A stretch of DNA of 64,000 nt from assembly GCA_016714045.1 (NCBI GenBank), contig JADJNY010000002.1, positions 372,001-436,000 of the forward strand, written 5' to 3'. Below, one piece after another: positions 9,021 to 17,067 of the stretch; the first letter of the stretch is position 1, and each line of letters starts with the position of its first letter. A model generated the notes under the pieces. The model was not told where the DNA came from, made no database searches, and saw nothing but the letters and a program-made list of their open reading frames with translations. Made by a program: the position numbers and the translations under genes. This DNA comes from Planctomycetota bacterium (lineage in GTDB: Bacteria > Planctomycetota > UBA1135 > GCA-002686595).

Positions 9021-9302
9021 ATGGTCTCCGCATCCGAATGGAGCCGCCGGCTCGAGCCGTGCACGCTCCGCCTGCCCAAGAAGCCCCTCGTGCGCCGCAT
9101 CGAGGTCCATCCGTATCTGGATCACCTCGGCGACGAGGAGATCGAGGTCGCCGTCGTGCTCGATCCTTCGACGCGCGGTACCGAGTGCACGTGGGAGCGG
9201 CTGCACCCGAAATACAAGCGCATCGGCGAGCGCGTTCGGGAACACGACGATCCGCCGTACCCGTACGTCCACTTCCAACTGCGTTCGAAGCGGATCGCGT
9301 GA
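9021..9302 (+). CDS. Small protein paired with a HEPN-like gene
   Basis: A 93-residue product from the ATG at 9021. The frame is open further upstream, but that part is Arg/Ser-rich non-coding sequence. The middle (EEIEVAVVLDPSTRGTECTW) is predicted to form strands and faintly recalls the acidic strand of minimal nucleotidyltransferases, but the GS motif of that family is missing. The C-terminal part is rich in Tyr, Pro and charged residues. It ends four bases before the GTG of the HEPN-like gene, so the two are almost certainly one transcript. Function unknown; an antitoxin or targeting partner of the HEPN protein is a hypothesis from gene order only. Confidence 0.6.
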   Translation: MVSASEWSRRLEPCTLRLPKKPLVRRIEVHPYLDHLGDEEIEVAVVLDPSTRGTECTWERLHPKYKRIGERVREHDDPPYPYVHFQLRSKRIA

Positions 9303-9306
9303 GGTC

Positions 9307-9852
9307 GTGACCGGCATCGACGTCCTGCGTGCGGCTCTTCACGATCAGCTGCTCGACCAGGCGCTCCACTTGGCCGTGAAGGCCCCGCATCGGCCTCTGC
9401 AGGCCAGCGTGCGCCGCTCGATCAGCGCTTCCTACTACGCGCTGTTCCACTTCCTCGTGCGCGAGTCCGCGGGCGCGCACGCGGGTCAGGGCCGACGCTG
9501 GCGCGCGCATCGCGACCTCCTGGGCCGCACGTTCAAGCACGGCGAGATGGCGGAGGCCTCGAAGGCCTTCCTCCGAGGTTGGGCACGTCTTCCCCTCGGT
9601 GTCCAGCGCACGATCCCCGACAGCCGGCTCCACCCGGGCGTGGTCCAGGTCGCCGACACGTTCGTGAAGCTCCAAGAGGCGCGGCACGCAGCGGACTACG
9701 ACACCGCGTGCCGCTTCGCGCGCGAGACGGCCGTCAGCCACGCACGCAGCGTGCGCACCGCGATCCGCGCGTGGCCGTCGCCTGCGAAGGAGCCGTCGGC
9801 TCGCGCCTATCTCGCGTGCCTGCTCTGCTGGCTGCGCGTGGTGGCGCGCTGA
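9307..9852 (+). CDS. HEPN-like domain protein
   Basis: The 181-residue all-helical product starts at GTG 9307, four bases after the previous stop. The helix RRSISASYYALFHFL at residues 36-50 and the later EARHAADYD at residues 125-132 are typical of the HEPN-like group in which a helix rich in Ser/Tyr precedes an R-x-x-x-D-Y motif. HEPN proteins are often RNases in toxin-antitoxin or defence systems, using an R-x(4-6)-H motif. That strict motif is not evident here; R126-H127 are adjacent, so nuclease activity is uncertain. The C-terminus ends in a short hydrophobic stretch (AYLACLLCWLRVV). Confidence 0.7.
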   Translation: MTGIDVLRAALHDQLLDQALHLAVKAPHRPLQASVRRSISASYYALFHFLVRESAGAHAGQGRRWRAHRDLLGRTFKHGEMAEASKAFLRGWARLPLGVQRTIPDSRLHPGVVQVADTFVKLQEARHAADYDTACRFARETAVSHARSVRTAIRAWPSPAKEPSARAYLACLLCWLRVVAR

Positions 9853-9870
9853 GTTCGCCTCTCGAGCGGT

Positions 9871-9887
9871 GAGCGCGCTTCGCGCTC
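9871..9887. terminator. Short perfect hairpin between convergent genes
   Basis: A 7-bp GAGCGCG/CGCGCTC stem with a three-base loop lies between the HEPN-like gene stop and the convergent NHL lipoprotein gene, overlapping the latter's stop. It could end transcription from both sides, although neither side has a T tract. Confidence 0.35.
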
Positions 9888-10956
9888 ACTGCACCCGCTC
9901 GAGCTTCGACACGCGCCCGCTCGCGTTCCAGTCGAGGACGTACAGGTCGCCCTTCGCGTCCCACTCCGCGCAGTGCGGCGACAGGAACACGCCGTCCTTC
10001 CACTTCTCCTTCGGGACGCCGTTCTGCGCGCGCAGCGACTCGTCGGGCTGGTCGCCGAGGTGACAAACGAGCTCGTTCTTCTCGTTCAGGATCGTGACGC
10101 GGCCCGCGAGGTCGGCGACGACGAGGTCCTTCCCGTGGAGGTGCATGTGGCACGGACGGCGCAGCATGCCGGTGATCACGGAGAGGTGCTTCCCTTCGAG
10201 GTCGAACGTCTGCAGCCGTCCGTTCTCGCGGTCGGCGACCATCAGCACGGGCGGCGTCACGCGCGTGTCGAGCAAGAGGCCGTGCGGCGTGCGGCACTTG
10301 CCGGGCTCGGTGCCGGGGCCCGCGAACGACTTCACGTACTTGTGGTCCTTGTCGTACTTGTGGATCCACGACAGGCCGTAGCCGTCCGCGACGAAGAACG
10401 CGCCGTCCGGGAGCACCGCGATGCTCGTCGGGTTGTACTGCTCCTTCTTCTCGTAGACGCCCGACGTCTCGGGCCAGCCGACGGTCCACACGACGTCGCC
10501 GTCGAGCGTGCACTTCAGCACTTCATGGCGCGACGTGTGGACGGCGTAGAGGAACTCACGCTCCTCCTCCTTCACGACCTGCATGCCGTGCATGCCGCCG
10601 GCGAAGTCCTTGCCCCACGTCTTCAGCAGCTTGCCCGCGGCGTCGTACACCATCACCGCGTCGGCGGTGTCCGTGTTGACGTAGATGCGACCCGCGGAAT
10701 CGTGCGCGACGCAACCGTGCGTGTTGCCGAGGTCCTTCCCGTCGGGCCGCGCGCCCCAACCCTTCACCCAGCGATAGCGGTGCGCGCCCTCGCCGATCAC
10801 GACCGGCTCGTCGGTGGTCGCGTGCGGCGCGGCGACGAGCTCGACGGCTGCCCCGGCGCCGGCCGGGGTGGAGCTTGCGCCCGCGGGGCGGCAGCTCGCG
10901 GCGAAGGTGGTGGCGAGGACGAAGGTGGCGACGAAGGCGAGTGTGGGGTTGCGCAT
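9886..10956 (-). CDS. NHL-repeat beta-propeller lipoprotein
   Basis: A 356-residue exported protein. The ATG at 10956 gives a signal peptide ending in a lipobox-like FAASC (Cys about residue 22). The longer frame to 11013 starts inside a direct repeat and lacks export logic. The mature region is built of NHL-type blades, each with a H/D-G-x-x-hydrophobic-D core: THGCVAHDSAGRIYVNT, NPTSIAVLPDGAFFVAD, RTPHGLLLDTRV, RPCHMHLHGKDLVVADL, SPHCAEWDAKGDLYVLD. The arrangement resembles the propeller of peptidyl-alpha-hydroxyglycine amidating lyase and related planctomycete exoproteins. Ligand or enzyme activity cannot be assigned. It probably acts in the periplasm, anchored to a membrane. Confidence 0.82.
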   Translation of the reverse strand: MRNPTLAFVATFVLATTFAASCRPAGASSTPAGAGAAVELVAAPHATTDEPVVIGEGAHRYRWVKGWGARPDGKDLGNTHGCVAHDSAGRIYVNTDTADAVMVYDAAGKLLKTWGKDFAGGMHGMQVVKEEEREFLYAVHTSRHEVLKCTLDGDVVWTVGWPETSGVYEKKEQYNPTSIAVLPDGAFFVADGYGLSWIHKYDKDHKYVKSFAGPGTEPGKCRTPHGLLLDTRVTPPVLMVADRENGRLQTFDLEGKHLSVITGMLRRPCHMHLHGKDLVVADLAGRVTILNEKNELVCHLGDQPDESLRAQNGVPKEKWKDGVFLSPHCAEWDAKGDLYVLDWNASGRVSKLERVQ

Positions 10957-11003
10957 GGGGGGGCTGGTGAGGGAGTGGGGCGCGTCGCGCGAGTTGGTCT
11001 TGT

Positions 11004-11046
11004 CCGGGCACATGGGTGACAGGAGTGACCGGGCACATGGGTGACA
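11004..11046. repeat. Two 18-bp direct repeats with 25-bp period
   Basis: The sequence CCGGGCACATGGGTGACA occurs at 11004-11021 and again at 11029-11046 in a non-coding gap between two minus-strand genes. Tandem GTCACCCATGTG-type blocks are familiar from the ends of some integrase-core (IS481/IS3-like) insertion sequences, so this may be the remnant of an element end. No transposase is present nearby. Confidence 0.5.
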
Positions 11047-11103
11047 CGTGCAGGTGATGTAGAGCGTGTCGTTGGGGCGGGTTCGGGCCGTGTTCCTCGC
11101 GGC

Positions 11104-11970
11104 TCAGTGCGCGTGTCCGACGGGACCGCGCGCGACGTGCTCGCGCAGCGCGTCGAGCGCGCGGAGCACGCCCGTCGTCGGTCGCGCGGCCTCGAGCGCG
11201 GCTGCGACGTCGAGCGCGAGCTCGTCCGCGCCGCTCTCGTGCAGCGCTTGTGCGATGCGCACGAGCGCGTCCCGTTCGCACGGCGCGTCCTCGACGTCCG
11301 CGAGCACGATCGGGAGGAGCGCGCGCACCGCGTCGAGCCGCCGCGCCGCGAGCGCGATCAGCGCCGCGGTCACGTCGGCGCGCCGCGACGCGCGCGCATC
11401 GTCGCCGAAGCCCGTCGCGCGTGAGGCCGCGAGCGCGTGTTCGGCGCGCCGCACGTCGCCCTGGAGCGCGTGGAGGCGCGCGCGCCGCTCGGAGAGGCGC
11501 GCGGCGCGTTCGTCGGCGCAGTCGAGGACGTCGAGCTCCGCTCGCGCCGCGCTCCACGCGCCGAGCGCGATGCGCGCGTCGAGGCGGGCGAGCGTGTCGT
11601 CCTCGGAACGCGCCTCGTGAGCGCGCCGCGCCTCGTCGCGGCACCGGTCGAGGAACTCAACGCACTGCTCCGCCGGAGCGGGCCCGCGCAGCACGCCGAC
11701 CACCGTGCCGCGCGCATCGAGCGCGCACGCCGCGAGCACGCCGCGCTCGCCGACCAGGCGCTCGAACTCTTCGGCGTGCTCGCACGCGTCGCGCACGTCG
11801 ACGCTCCAGCCGCGCGCGAGCTCGTCGACGACGGCGGGCGCGCGCCATGCGCGCTCGGCGCGGCGCGCGGCGACGCGCTCGTCGCACGTGAAGCGCACGA
11901 GCGCGAGCGGCGGAGCGGAGGGCTCCGACCGCGCGGCGACGAGCAGCCCGAGGACCAACGTCAGCGTCAT
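11104..11970 (-). CDS. Exported protein with thioredoxin-like segment, unknown function
   Basis: A 288-residue product starting at ATG 11970, where a short hydrophobic signal (MTLTLVLGLLVAA) begins; the frame upstream is Arg/Pro-rich and not protein-like. The segment ERLVGERGVLAACALDARGTVVGVLRG, here around residues 65-90, looks like the core strand-helix-strand of a thioredoxin fold but has no CxxC. The rest is Ala/Arg-rich helices in pairs, perhaps degenerate TPR-like repeats. A non-redox thioredoxin-like periplasmic protein is the best description. It diverges from the sigma-factor fusion gene across a 270-bp gap. Confidence 0.6.
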   Translation of the reverse strand: MTLTLVLGLLVAARSEPSAPPLALVRFTCDERVAARRAERAWRAPAVVDELARGWSVDVRDACEHAEEFERLVGERGVLAACALDARGTVVGVLRGPAPAEQCVEFLDRCRDEARRAHEARSEDDTLARLDARIALGAWSAARAELDVLDCADERAARLSERRARLHALQGDVRRAEHALAASRATGFGDDARASRRADVTAALIALAARRLDAVRALLPIVLADVEDAPCERDALVRIAQALHESGADELALDVAAALEAARPTTGVLRALDALREHVARGPVGHAH

Positions 11971-12240
11971 CGCGCGCCATCCTAGCGGGCGACGAGGACG
12001 GGGCCACCCGCGCGTCGACTCGGCGGCGTTCGGGGAGCCGGGCGCGGACCTTCGCGCGTCGAGCGAGCCGTGCCGCCGCGCGGGTCGCGACCACCCGTCC
12101 CGAGGGCGTCGAGCGTTCGCCCGCGTTCGGGCTCGAGGTGCGCACCTCCGCCGCGGCCCTGGGCGAGCTCTCGCGCGGCCGGTTTTCGGAGAATCGCGCA
12201 CCCTCGACTCGGCGCGGCGGCCCCAGACTCATGAGGTCAC

Positions 12241-15012
12241 ATGGAACGGTCGCATTCCGAGCTCGAAGGGCTCCTCGCCGACACCGCGTGGACGCGCGCG
12301 CTGGCGCGGCGGCTCGTGCGCGACGCGCACGCCGCGGAGGACCTCGCGCAGGAAGCGTGGCTCGTCGCGACGCGGCGGGGGAGCGCGAGCGGGCTCGAGC
12401 TGCGCGCCCTCTTGCGCGGCATCCTCCGGAACCTCGTGCGCGACCGGCGCCGGTCGGAGGCGCGCCGCCGACATCGCGAGGAGACCGTCGCGCGCAGCGA
12501 AGGCGACTGGAGCCCGCAGCGCGTCCTCGAGCGCGCGGAGGTGCAGCGCGAGCTCGCCGCGCGCGTGCTGGCGCTCGACGAGCCGTACCGGACGACGCTC
12601 CTCCTGCGTTGGTTCGACGAGCTCTCGCCGGGCGAGATCGCGCGCGCGCAGCACGTGCCGCTCGACACAGTCAAGTCGCGCCTCGCGCGCGGGCTCGAAC
12701 TCCTGCGCGGCGATCTCGAACGCCGCTCGCCCGGACGGAGCGGGGATTGGCTTTCGGCGCTCGTGCTCGTGCTCGATCCGCCGTCCGCTCCGCCGTGGAT
12801 CCTCGGAGGTCTCGCCGTGAAGAAGCTCGCGCTCGCTGGTCTCGTGCTCCTGATCTTGGGCTTCGCGTGGTGGCGGATCGCCGAGTCGGGAACGGCGGAG
12901 CGCCCGAACGAGGACGTTCGCGTCGTCGCCGGATCGGCCGCATCGCCGAGCACCACGGAGCTCGCTGCGCCGGACTTGGACGCGCGCACGGCCTCGTCCG
13001 TGCCCGTGCCGGCCGCGCCCGTCGTCGCCGTCGATCCCGAGCGCGTGCTCTCGGGGCGCGTCGTCGATCCGCAGGGGCAGCCCGTCGCCGAGGCCGAAGT
13101 CCAGGTCGTGCGGGACGAGTGGTCGGGGCGCAATCGACTGTCCCTCCATCGCGAAGGCGAGCAGCGCACGATCGCCGTCGCGCGCACGGAGGCCGACGGC
13201 GGGTTCGCGTTCGAGCTGCCGCCGGCGCGGCCGCACCTCCTCTGCGTCTCGGCGCGTGGCTTCGCGACGCAGTGGACGCAGGAGCGGCGCGCGGGCGAGT
13301 TCGTGCTCGTCGAGCTCGCTCCCGGCGCGCGCATCCACGGTCGGGTCCTCACGGAATCCGATCGCCGCCCCGTCGCCGGAGCGCAGGTCACGGTCCGCCT
13401 GCGGCCGCGCCGAACGCAGACGATGCAGGCCTTCACGGCGGTCTCCGACGAGCGCGGCGAGTACGAACTCACGGGGCTCTTCGCCGGCACCGCGTGGATC
13501 GACGTGTCCGACGCGCGGCTCGTCGGGATCACGGGCTTCGAACGCTGGCTCGGACCGGGCGAGGACTGGGCGCAGGACTTCGTGCTCGCCGACGGCGCGC
13601 GCGTGCACGGCGTCGTCACGGACGCGGCGACGGGCGCGCCGATCGAGGGGGCGCTCGTGGACACGCGCACGACGGGGCCCGCGAAGTCGACGCGCACCGA
13701 TGCGCTGGGGCGCTACGAGCTCCTCGGGCTCGAGCGCGGACCGACGGCGTACGTCGAGCTCCGCGTGACGGCCGAGGGCTTCGCGTGCGGACGGTCGACG
13801 TTCCTCACGCACGGTCGCGCCGACGTCGAGGCCGACGTGGCGCTCTCGCCCGGCCACCGAGCGCGCGGTCGCGTGCTCGATCGATCGGGCGCGCCGGTCG
13901 CGGACGCGCGCGTCGCCGCGAACGCGGACACGTTCACGCTCGGGCTGCCAGCCATCGCCGAGCAGGTCGTCCAGCGCACGGACGAGCAGGGCCGGTTCGA
14001 GCTCGCGCACCTCGGACCTGGGCATCATCACGTGCTCTCGATCGTGAAGGACGGATACGGCACGCTCGTCTTCGAGTTCCCCGACGACGAGGCCGCGCGC
14101 GCAATCGTCGAGTTCGGCGACCTCGTGCTCGAGCCCGCGCGGCGCGTCATCGGCCGGTTCGCCGACCCCGCGGGACGGCCGTTGTCCGGGTGGAACGTCG
14201 AGCTCGACGGCGAGAACGCGGACCGTGGCCGTTTCGGTGGCAAGCTCGAGGACGTCGCTGGAAGGCGCGCCAGCGTGCGCTCCTGCGTCACGGACGAGCG
14301 CGGTCGTTTCGGCTTCGACGACTTGTGCGTGGGCGAGTACACGATCGACGGCTGGATCAAGGGCTCGAAGGCGCACGCCGAGCGCGCGTTCCTGGTGGCG
14401 GAGACGGACGTCGTCGACCTCGGCGACATCACGGTCGATCCGGGGTTCGCGATCGAAGGCGTGTTGCTCGACCCGGAGCGTCGTCCCGTCTTCCAGGCCG
14501 TGATCTCCGCGCTCTCGCCGACCAACGAGAACGAGCAACTCTCCTACACGGTCACGGAGGTCGATGGGAGCTTCCGTCTCGGCGGCCTCGCCGTCGAATC
14601 GGTAGTGCTGTTCGTCGACCGCGGCTTCAGCGAGATCGCGCCCGGTCGCGTGCCCGATTGGGCGCCGATCCTCCTGCGCGGCGTCACCGCGCCGCGGCGC
14701 GGCATGGAGATCGTCTTCGAGCACGCGCAGCCGATCCGCGGGCGCGCCCTCCTGCCCGATGGCTCCGCCGCGACGTCGACGATGGTCGTCGCGACGGTCG
14801 AGGGCTTTCCCAATCGCACGGGTACGGTCGGGTGGACCGATGCTGAGGGGCATTTCGCCGTGCTCGTCCCGCCGCGCACGCGTTCGGAGTTGCGTGCCGA
14901 GCGCGTCGAAGCGCTGACGGGCTCCGGTGGAGAGCGGGTGTGGACGACGATCGTCGAGCGGGTCGAGTCGGGGACGAAGGACCTCGAGCTCCGCCTCGTG
15001 CGCGAGCCTTGA
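12241..15012 (+). CDS. Membrane-spanning ECF sigma factor fused to carboxypeptidase-regulatory-like repeats
   Basis: One uninterrupted 923-residue frame. The ATG at 12241 follows GAGG. Residues about 5-75 are sigma region 2 (helix with EDLAQEAWLVATRR), and residues 105-156 are region 4, with LSPGEIARAQHVPLDTVKSR as the DNA-binding helix-turn-helix. A linker then leads to one transmembrane helix at about 196-212 (LALAGLVLLILGFAWW) preceded by two lysines, which predicts the sigma domain inside the cell. From about residue 269 to the end come some seven repeats of the carboxypeptidase-regulatory/transthyretin-like beta-sandwich type, each starting like LSGRVVDPQGQPVAEA and ending like TDEQGRFEL. 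Planctomycete ECF factors with long C-terminal extensions are known as a class. Here the sensor would be covalently attached, replacing a separate anti-sigma factor. How the sigma part is freed is not evident. The gene is convergent with the carbonic anhydrase, six bases apart. Confidence 0.9.
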   Translation: MERSHSELEGLLADTAWTRALARRLVRDAHAAEDLAQEAWLVATRRGSASGLELRALLRGILRNLVRDRRRSEARRRHREETVARSEGDWSPQRVLERAEVQRELAARVLALDEPYRTTLLLRWFDELSPGEIARAQHVPLDTVKSRLARGLELLRGDLERRSPGRSGDWLSALVLVLDPPSAPPWILGGLAVKKLALAGLVLLILGFAWWRIAESGTAERPNEDVRVVAGSAASPSTTELAAPDLDARTASSVPVPAAPVVAVDPERVLSGRVVDPQGQPVAEAEVQVVRDEWSGRNRLSLHREGEQRTIAVARTEADGGFAFELPPARPHLLCVSARGFATQWTQERRAGEFVLVELAPGARIHGRVLTESDRRPVAGAQVTVRLRPRRTQTMQAFTAVSDERGEYELTGLFAGTAWIDVSDARLVGITGFERWLGPGEDWAQDFVLADGARVHGVVTDAATGAPIEGALVDTRTTGPAKSTRTDALGRYELLGLERGPTAYVELRVTAEGFACGRSTFLTHGRADVEADVALSPGHRARGRVLDRSGAPVADARVAANADTFTLGLPAIAEQVVQRTDEQGRFELAHLGPGHHHVLSIVKDGYGTLVFEFPDDEAARAIVEFGDLVLEPARRVIGRFADPAGRPLSGWNVELDGENADRGRFGGKLEDVAGRRASVRSCVTDERGRFGFDDLCVGEYTIDGWIKGSKAHAERAFLVAETDVVDLGDITVDPGFAIEGVLLDPERRPVFQAVISALSPTNENEQLSYTVTEVDGSFRLGGLAVESVVLFVDRGFSEIAPGRVPDWAPILLRGVTAPRRGMEIVFEHAQPIRGRALLPDGSAATSTMVVATVEGFPNRTGTVGWTDAEGHFAVLVPPRTRSELRAERVEALTGSGGERVWTTIVERVESGTKDLELRLVREP

Positions 15013-15018
15013 CTTGGA

Positions 15019-15675
15019 TCAGGGCTCGTCGGCGTCGAATACGTGCGCGTCGATCTGCTGAGCGAACTGCCCGGTGCGCGGGTCGTACGCGAACAGCTCC
15101 GCCGTCGCGATCTTGAAGAACCAGCCGTGCAGGCGCAGCGAGCCGTCCGCGAGGCGTCGTTGCACGCACTCGTGCGAGCGCAGGTTCTCCAGGCCGAAGA
15201 GCACGTTCTCTTCCGCCGCGGCCGTCGTGCGCGCTTCCGCGTCGAAGAGGTGCGCGTACTTCTGCTTCAAGACGGTGCGCACGGGTGCCGCGAGCTCGAG
15301 CCAGCGCTCCAAGTGTTCGAGCTTCCGTCCCGGCGGCGTCCCGTGCACGATCGCTTCCATCGCGCCGCACTGCGAGTGCCCGCAGACGACGACGTCGGAC
15401 ACCTGCAGCACGTCGACGGCGAACTCGATCGCGGCGGACGTCGACGACGCGCCGCTCTCGCCGGCGGGCGGCACGATGTTGCCGACGTTCTTCACGACGA
15501 AGAGGTCGCCCGGGCGGCTGTGCGTGATCAGCTCGGCGAGCACGCGCGAGTCCGAGCACGTGATGAACAGCGTGTGCGGCTTCTGGCCCTCGCGCGAGAG
15601 GCGCTCGAAGAGCTCCTCGTACGGACCGAACTCCTCGCTGCGGAAGCGGTGCACGCCTTCGATCAGGTGTTGCAT
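15019..15675 (-). CDS. Beta-class carbonic anhydrase
   Basis: A 218-residue zinc enzyme that interconverts CO2 and bicarbonate in the cytoplasm. Zinc ligands and the catalytic dyad are visible: Cys40, Asp42 and Arg44 in ITCSDSR, then His100 and Cys103 in CGHSQCG. The VKNVGNIVPP loop is also typical. Length and order match the CynT/Can type. The ATG at 15675 lies in the gap of 26 bases after the Mrp gene stop on the same strand, so the two may be cotranscribed. Nothing indicates a cyanase operon or a carboxysome. Confidence 0.93.
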   Translation of the reverse strand: MQHLIEGVHRFRSEEFGPYEELFERLSREGQKPHTLFITCSDSRVLAELITHSRPGDLFVVKNVGNIVPPAGESGASSTSAAIEFAVDVLQVSDVVVCGHSQCGAMEAIVHGTPPGRKLEHLERWLELAAPVRTVLKQKYAHLFDAEARTTAAAEENVLFGLENLRSHECVQRRLADGSLRLHGWFFKIATAELFAYDPRTGQFAQQIDAHVFDADEP

Positions 15676-15701
15676 GCGGGGCTCCACGCGCGGGGGCTGC
15701 C

Positions 15702-16847
15702 TTACTGGAGGATCGGGAGCGCTTGGTGCGACTTGACCGCGATGCGCTGCGCGAGCCGGCCCGCGATCTCCTGGAAGCGGCGCGCGACGAGCGAGTCGGG
15801 CTCCGCGATCGTGATCGGATCGCCCGCGTCGCCGCCGACGCGCACGCTCGGGTTGAGCGGGATCTGGCCCAGGACGGGGCAGCCGTGCCGTTCGGCGAGC
15901 TTCTGCGCGCCGCCCTTGCCGAACACGTCGACGACCGTCGCGAAGCGTCCGTGTGCGTCGGTGACGAGCTCGATCGGCTTGCCACCGGCTTCGAGCCGCA
16001 CCTTCGTGCCGGCGCGCGCGCCGTCGATCGTGCCTTCGATCGCGTAGCCGGCCATGTTCTCGACGATGCCGAGCAACTCGACGTTCACTTGGCGGAACAT
16101 CGCGATCGCCTTGCCGACGTCGAAGGTCGAGACGGCCTGCGGCGTCGTGACGAGCACGGCGCCGGAGAGCGGCACGATCTGCGCGAGCGAGAGCTGCGCG
16201 TCGCCCGTGCCCGGCGGCATGTCGACGAGCAGGTAGTCGAGCGGTCCCCAGAACACGTCGGACAGGAACTGCTCGATCAGCTTGTGCACCATCGGTCCGC
16301 GCCACACGACGGGCTTCTCCTCGGGGAGGAGGTAGCCGATCGACATCGTGCGCACACCGTGGCGCTCCTTCGGGAGGAGCTTGCCGGCGAACTGCTGCGG
16401 CTCGCCGCCGAGACCCATCATCATCGGGATGTCAGGGCCGTACACGTCGCAGTCGACGAGGCCGACCTTGGCACCCGTCTTCGCGAGCGCGCACGCGAGG
16501 TTCACGCTCACCGTGCTCTTGCCGACGCCGCCCTTGCCGCTCGAGATCGCGACGATGTGCTGGATGTCGGGCGCGATGTTGCGTTGCACGGGCGCGCGCG
16601 CGACGGCGGTCATCTCGACGTTGACCTGCTTCACGCCGGGGAGCGCACGGAGCAGCTTCTCCGCCTGCTCCTTCATCTGGTCCTTCACGGGGCACGCGGG
16701 CGTCGTGAGGTTGATCGTCACCTTCACGATGCCGTCGCAGATCGTGTGCTGGGTGATGAAGCCCAGCGAGACGATGTCCTGATGGAGGTCCGGGTCCTGG
16801 ATCTGCCGCAGGGCGTCCAGGAGCTCTTCCTTGGTCGTTTCGCGCAC
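15702..16847 (-). CDS. Mrp/NBP35-type P-loop ATPase with an insert in place of the CxxC motif
   Basis: A 381-residue protein from GTG 16847. Residues 1-80 are an MIP18/DUF59 domain (EELLDALRQIQDPDLHQDI; TTPACPVKDQ). The MinD-like ATPase follows, with deviant Walker A SSGKGGVGKST at 102-112 and Walker B-like LLVDMPPGTGD at 206-216. Mrp/ApbC proteins carry Fe-S clusters for delivery to apoproteins, usually bound by a CxxC just after the VENM motif. Here VENMAGYAIEG (262-272) is followed by about 35 residues of strand-like sequence ending in VTDAHGRFATVVDVFGKGG, and CxxC is absent. Cluster transfer is therefore doubtful; a regulatory or altered carrier role is possible. Located upstream of the carbonic anhydrase on the same strand. 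Confidence 0.88.
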   Translation of the reverse strand: MRETTKEELLDALRQIQDPDLHQDIVSLGFITQHTICDGIVKVTINLTTPACPVKDQMKEQAEKLLRALPGVKQVNVEMTAVARAPVQRNIAPDIQHIVAISSGKGGVGKSTVSVNLACALAKTGAKVGLVDCDVYGPDIPMMMGLGGEPQQFAGKLLPKERHGVRTMSIGYLLPEEKPVVWRGPMVHKLIEQFLSDVFWGPLDYLLVDMPPGTGDAQLSLAQIVPLSGAVLVTTPQAVSTFDVGKAIAMFRQVNVELLGIVENMAGYAIEGTIDGARAGTKVRLEAGGKPIELVTDAHGRFATVVDVFGKGGAQKLAERHGCPVLGQIPLNPSVRVGGDAGDPITIAEPDSLVARRFQEIAGRLAQRIAVKSHQALPILQ

Positions 16848-16979
16848 GAGTACCGCCGTCGAGGGCAGAGCGGGCCGGAGCGGATGTCGCGCCGGTCGGA
16901 CGCTCTAGCGAGCTGCCTACTGTAGAGGACGAGCCCAAGGCGGCAAGCGCGGAGGACCACCCGCTCGCCCACACGGTCC

Positions 16980-17013
16980 GAAACGCCGTTGCAGCGGGCG
17001 TTTCGACGCCCGC
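16980..17013 (-). terminator. Overlapping alternative hairpins after cheB
   Basis: Read on the minus strand after the cheB stop, an 8-bp stem GCGGGCGT/ACGCCCGC (17013-17006 with 17001-16994, four-base loop) shares its middle segment with a second 8-bp stem GAAACGCC/GGCGTTTC (17004-16997 with 16987-16980). Only one can form at a time. This may be the end of the chemotaxis operon or an attenuator-like leader for the Mrp gene 130 bases downstream. No T tract is seen. Confidence 0.4.
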
Positions 17014-17067
17014 GGTCGCGGAGGGACGGACACCGACTTCCCGCTGGCGGTCCCCGGCGGCTCGGGG

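Noticed and set aside
10957..11013. Longer N-terminus for the NHL lipoprotein (start at 11013)
   Set aside because: It would start inside the direct repeat and place 19 polar residues ahead of the signal peptide; the ATG at 10956 gives a proper lipoprotein signal.
12138..14846. Long alternative frames (plus and minus) over the sigma fusion
   Set aside because: The frame starting at 12241 alone carries domain motifs from end to end.
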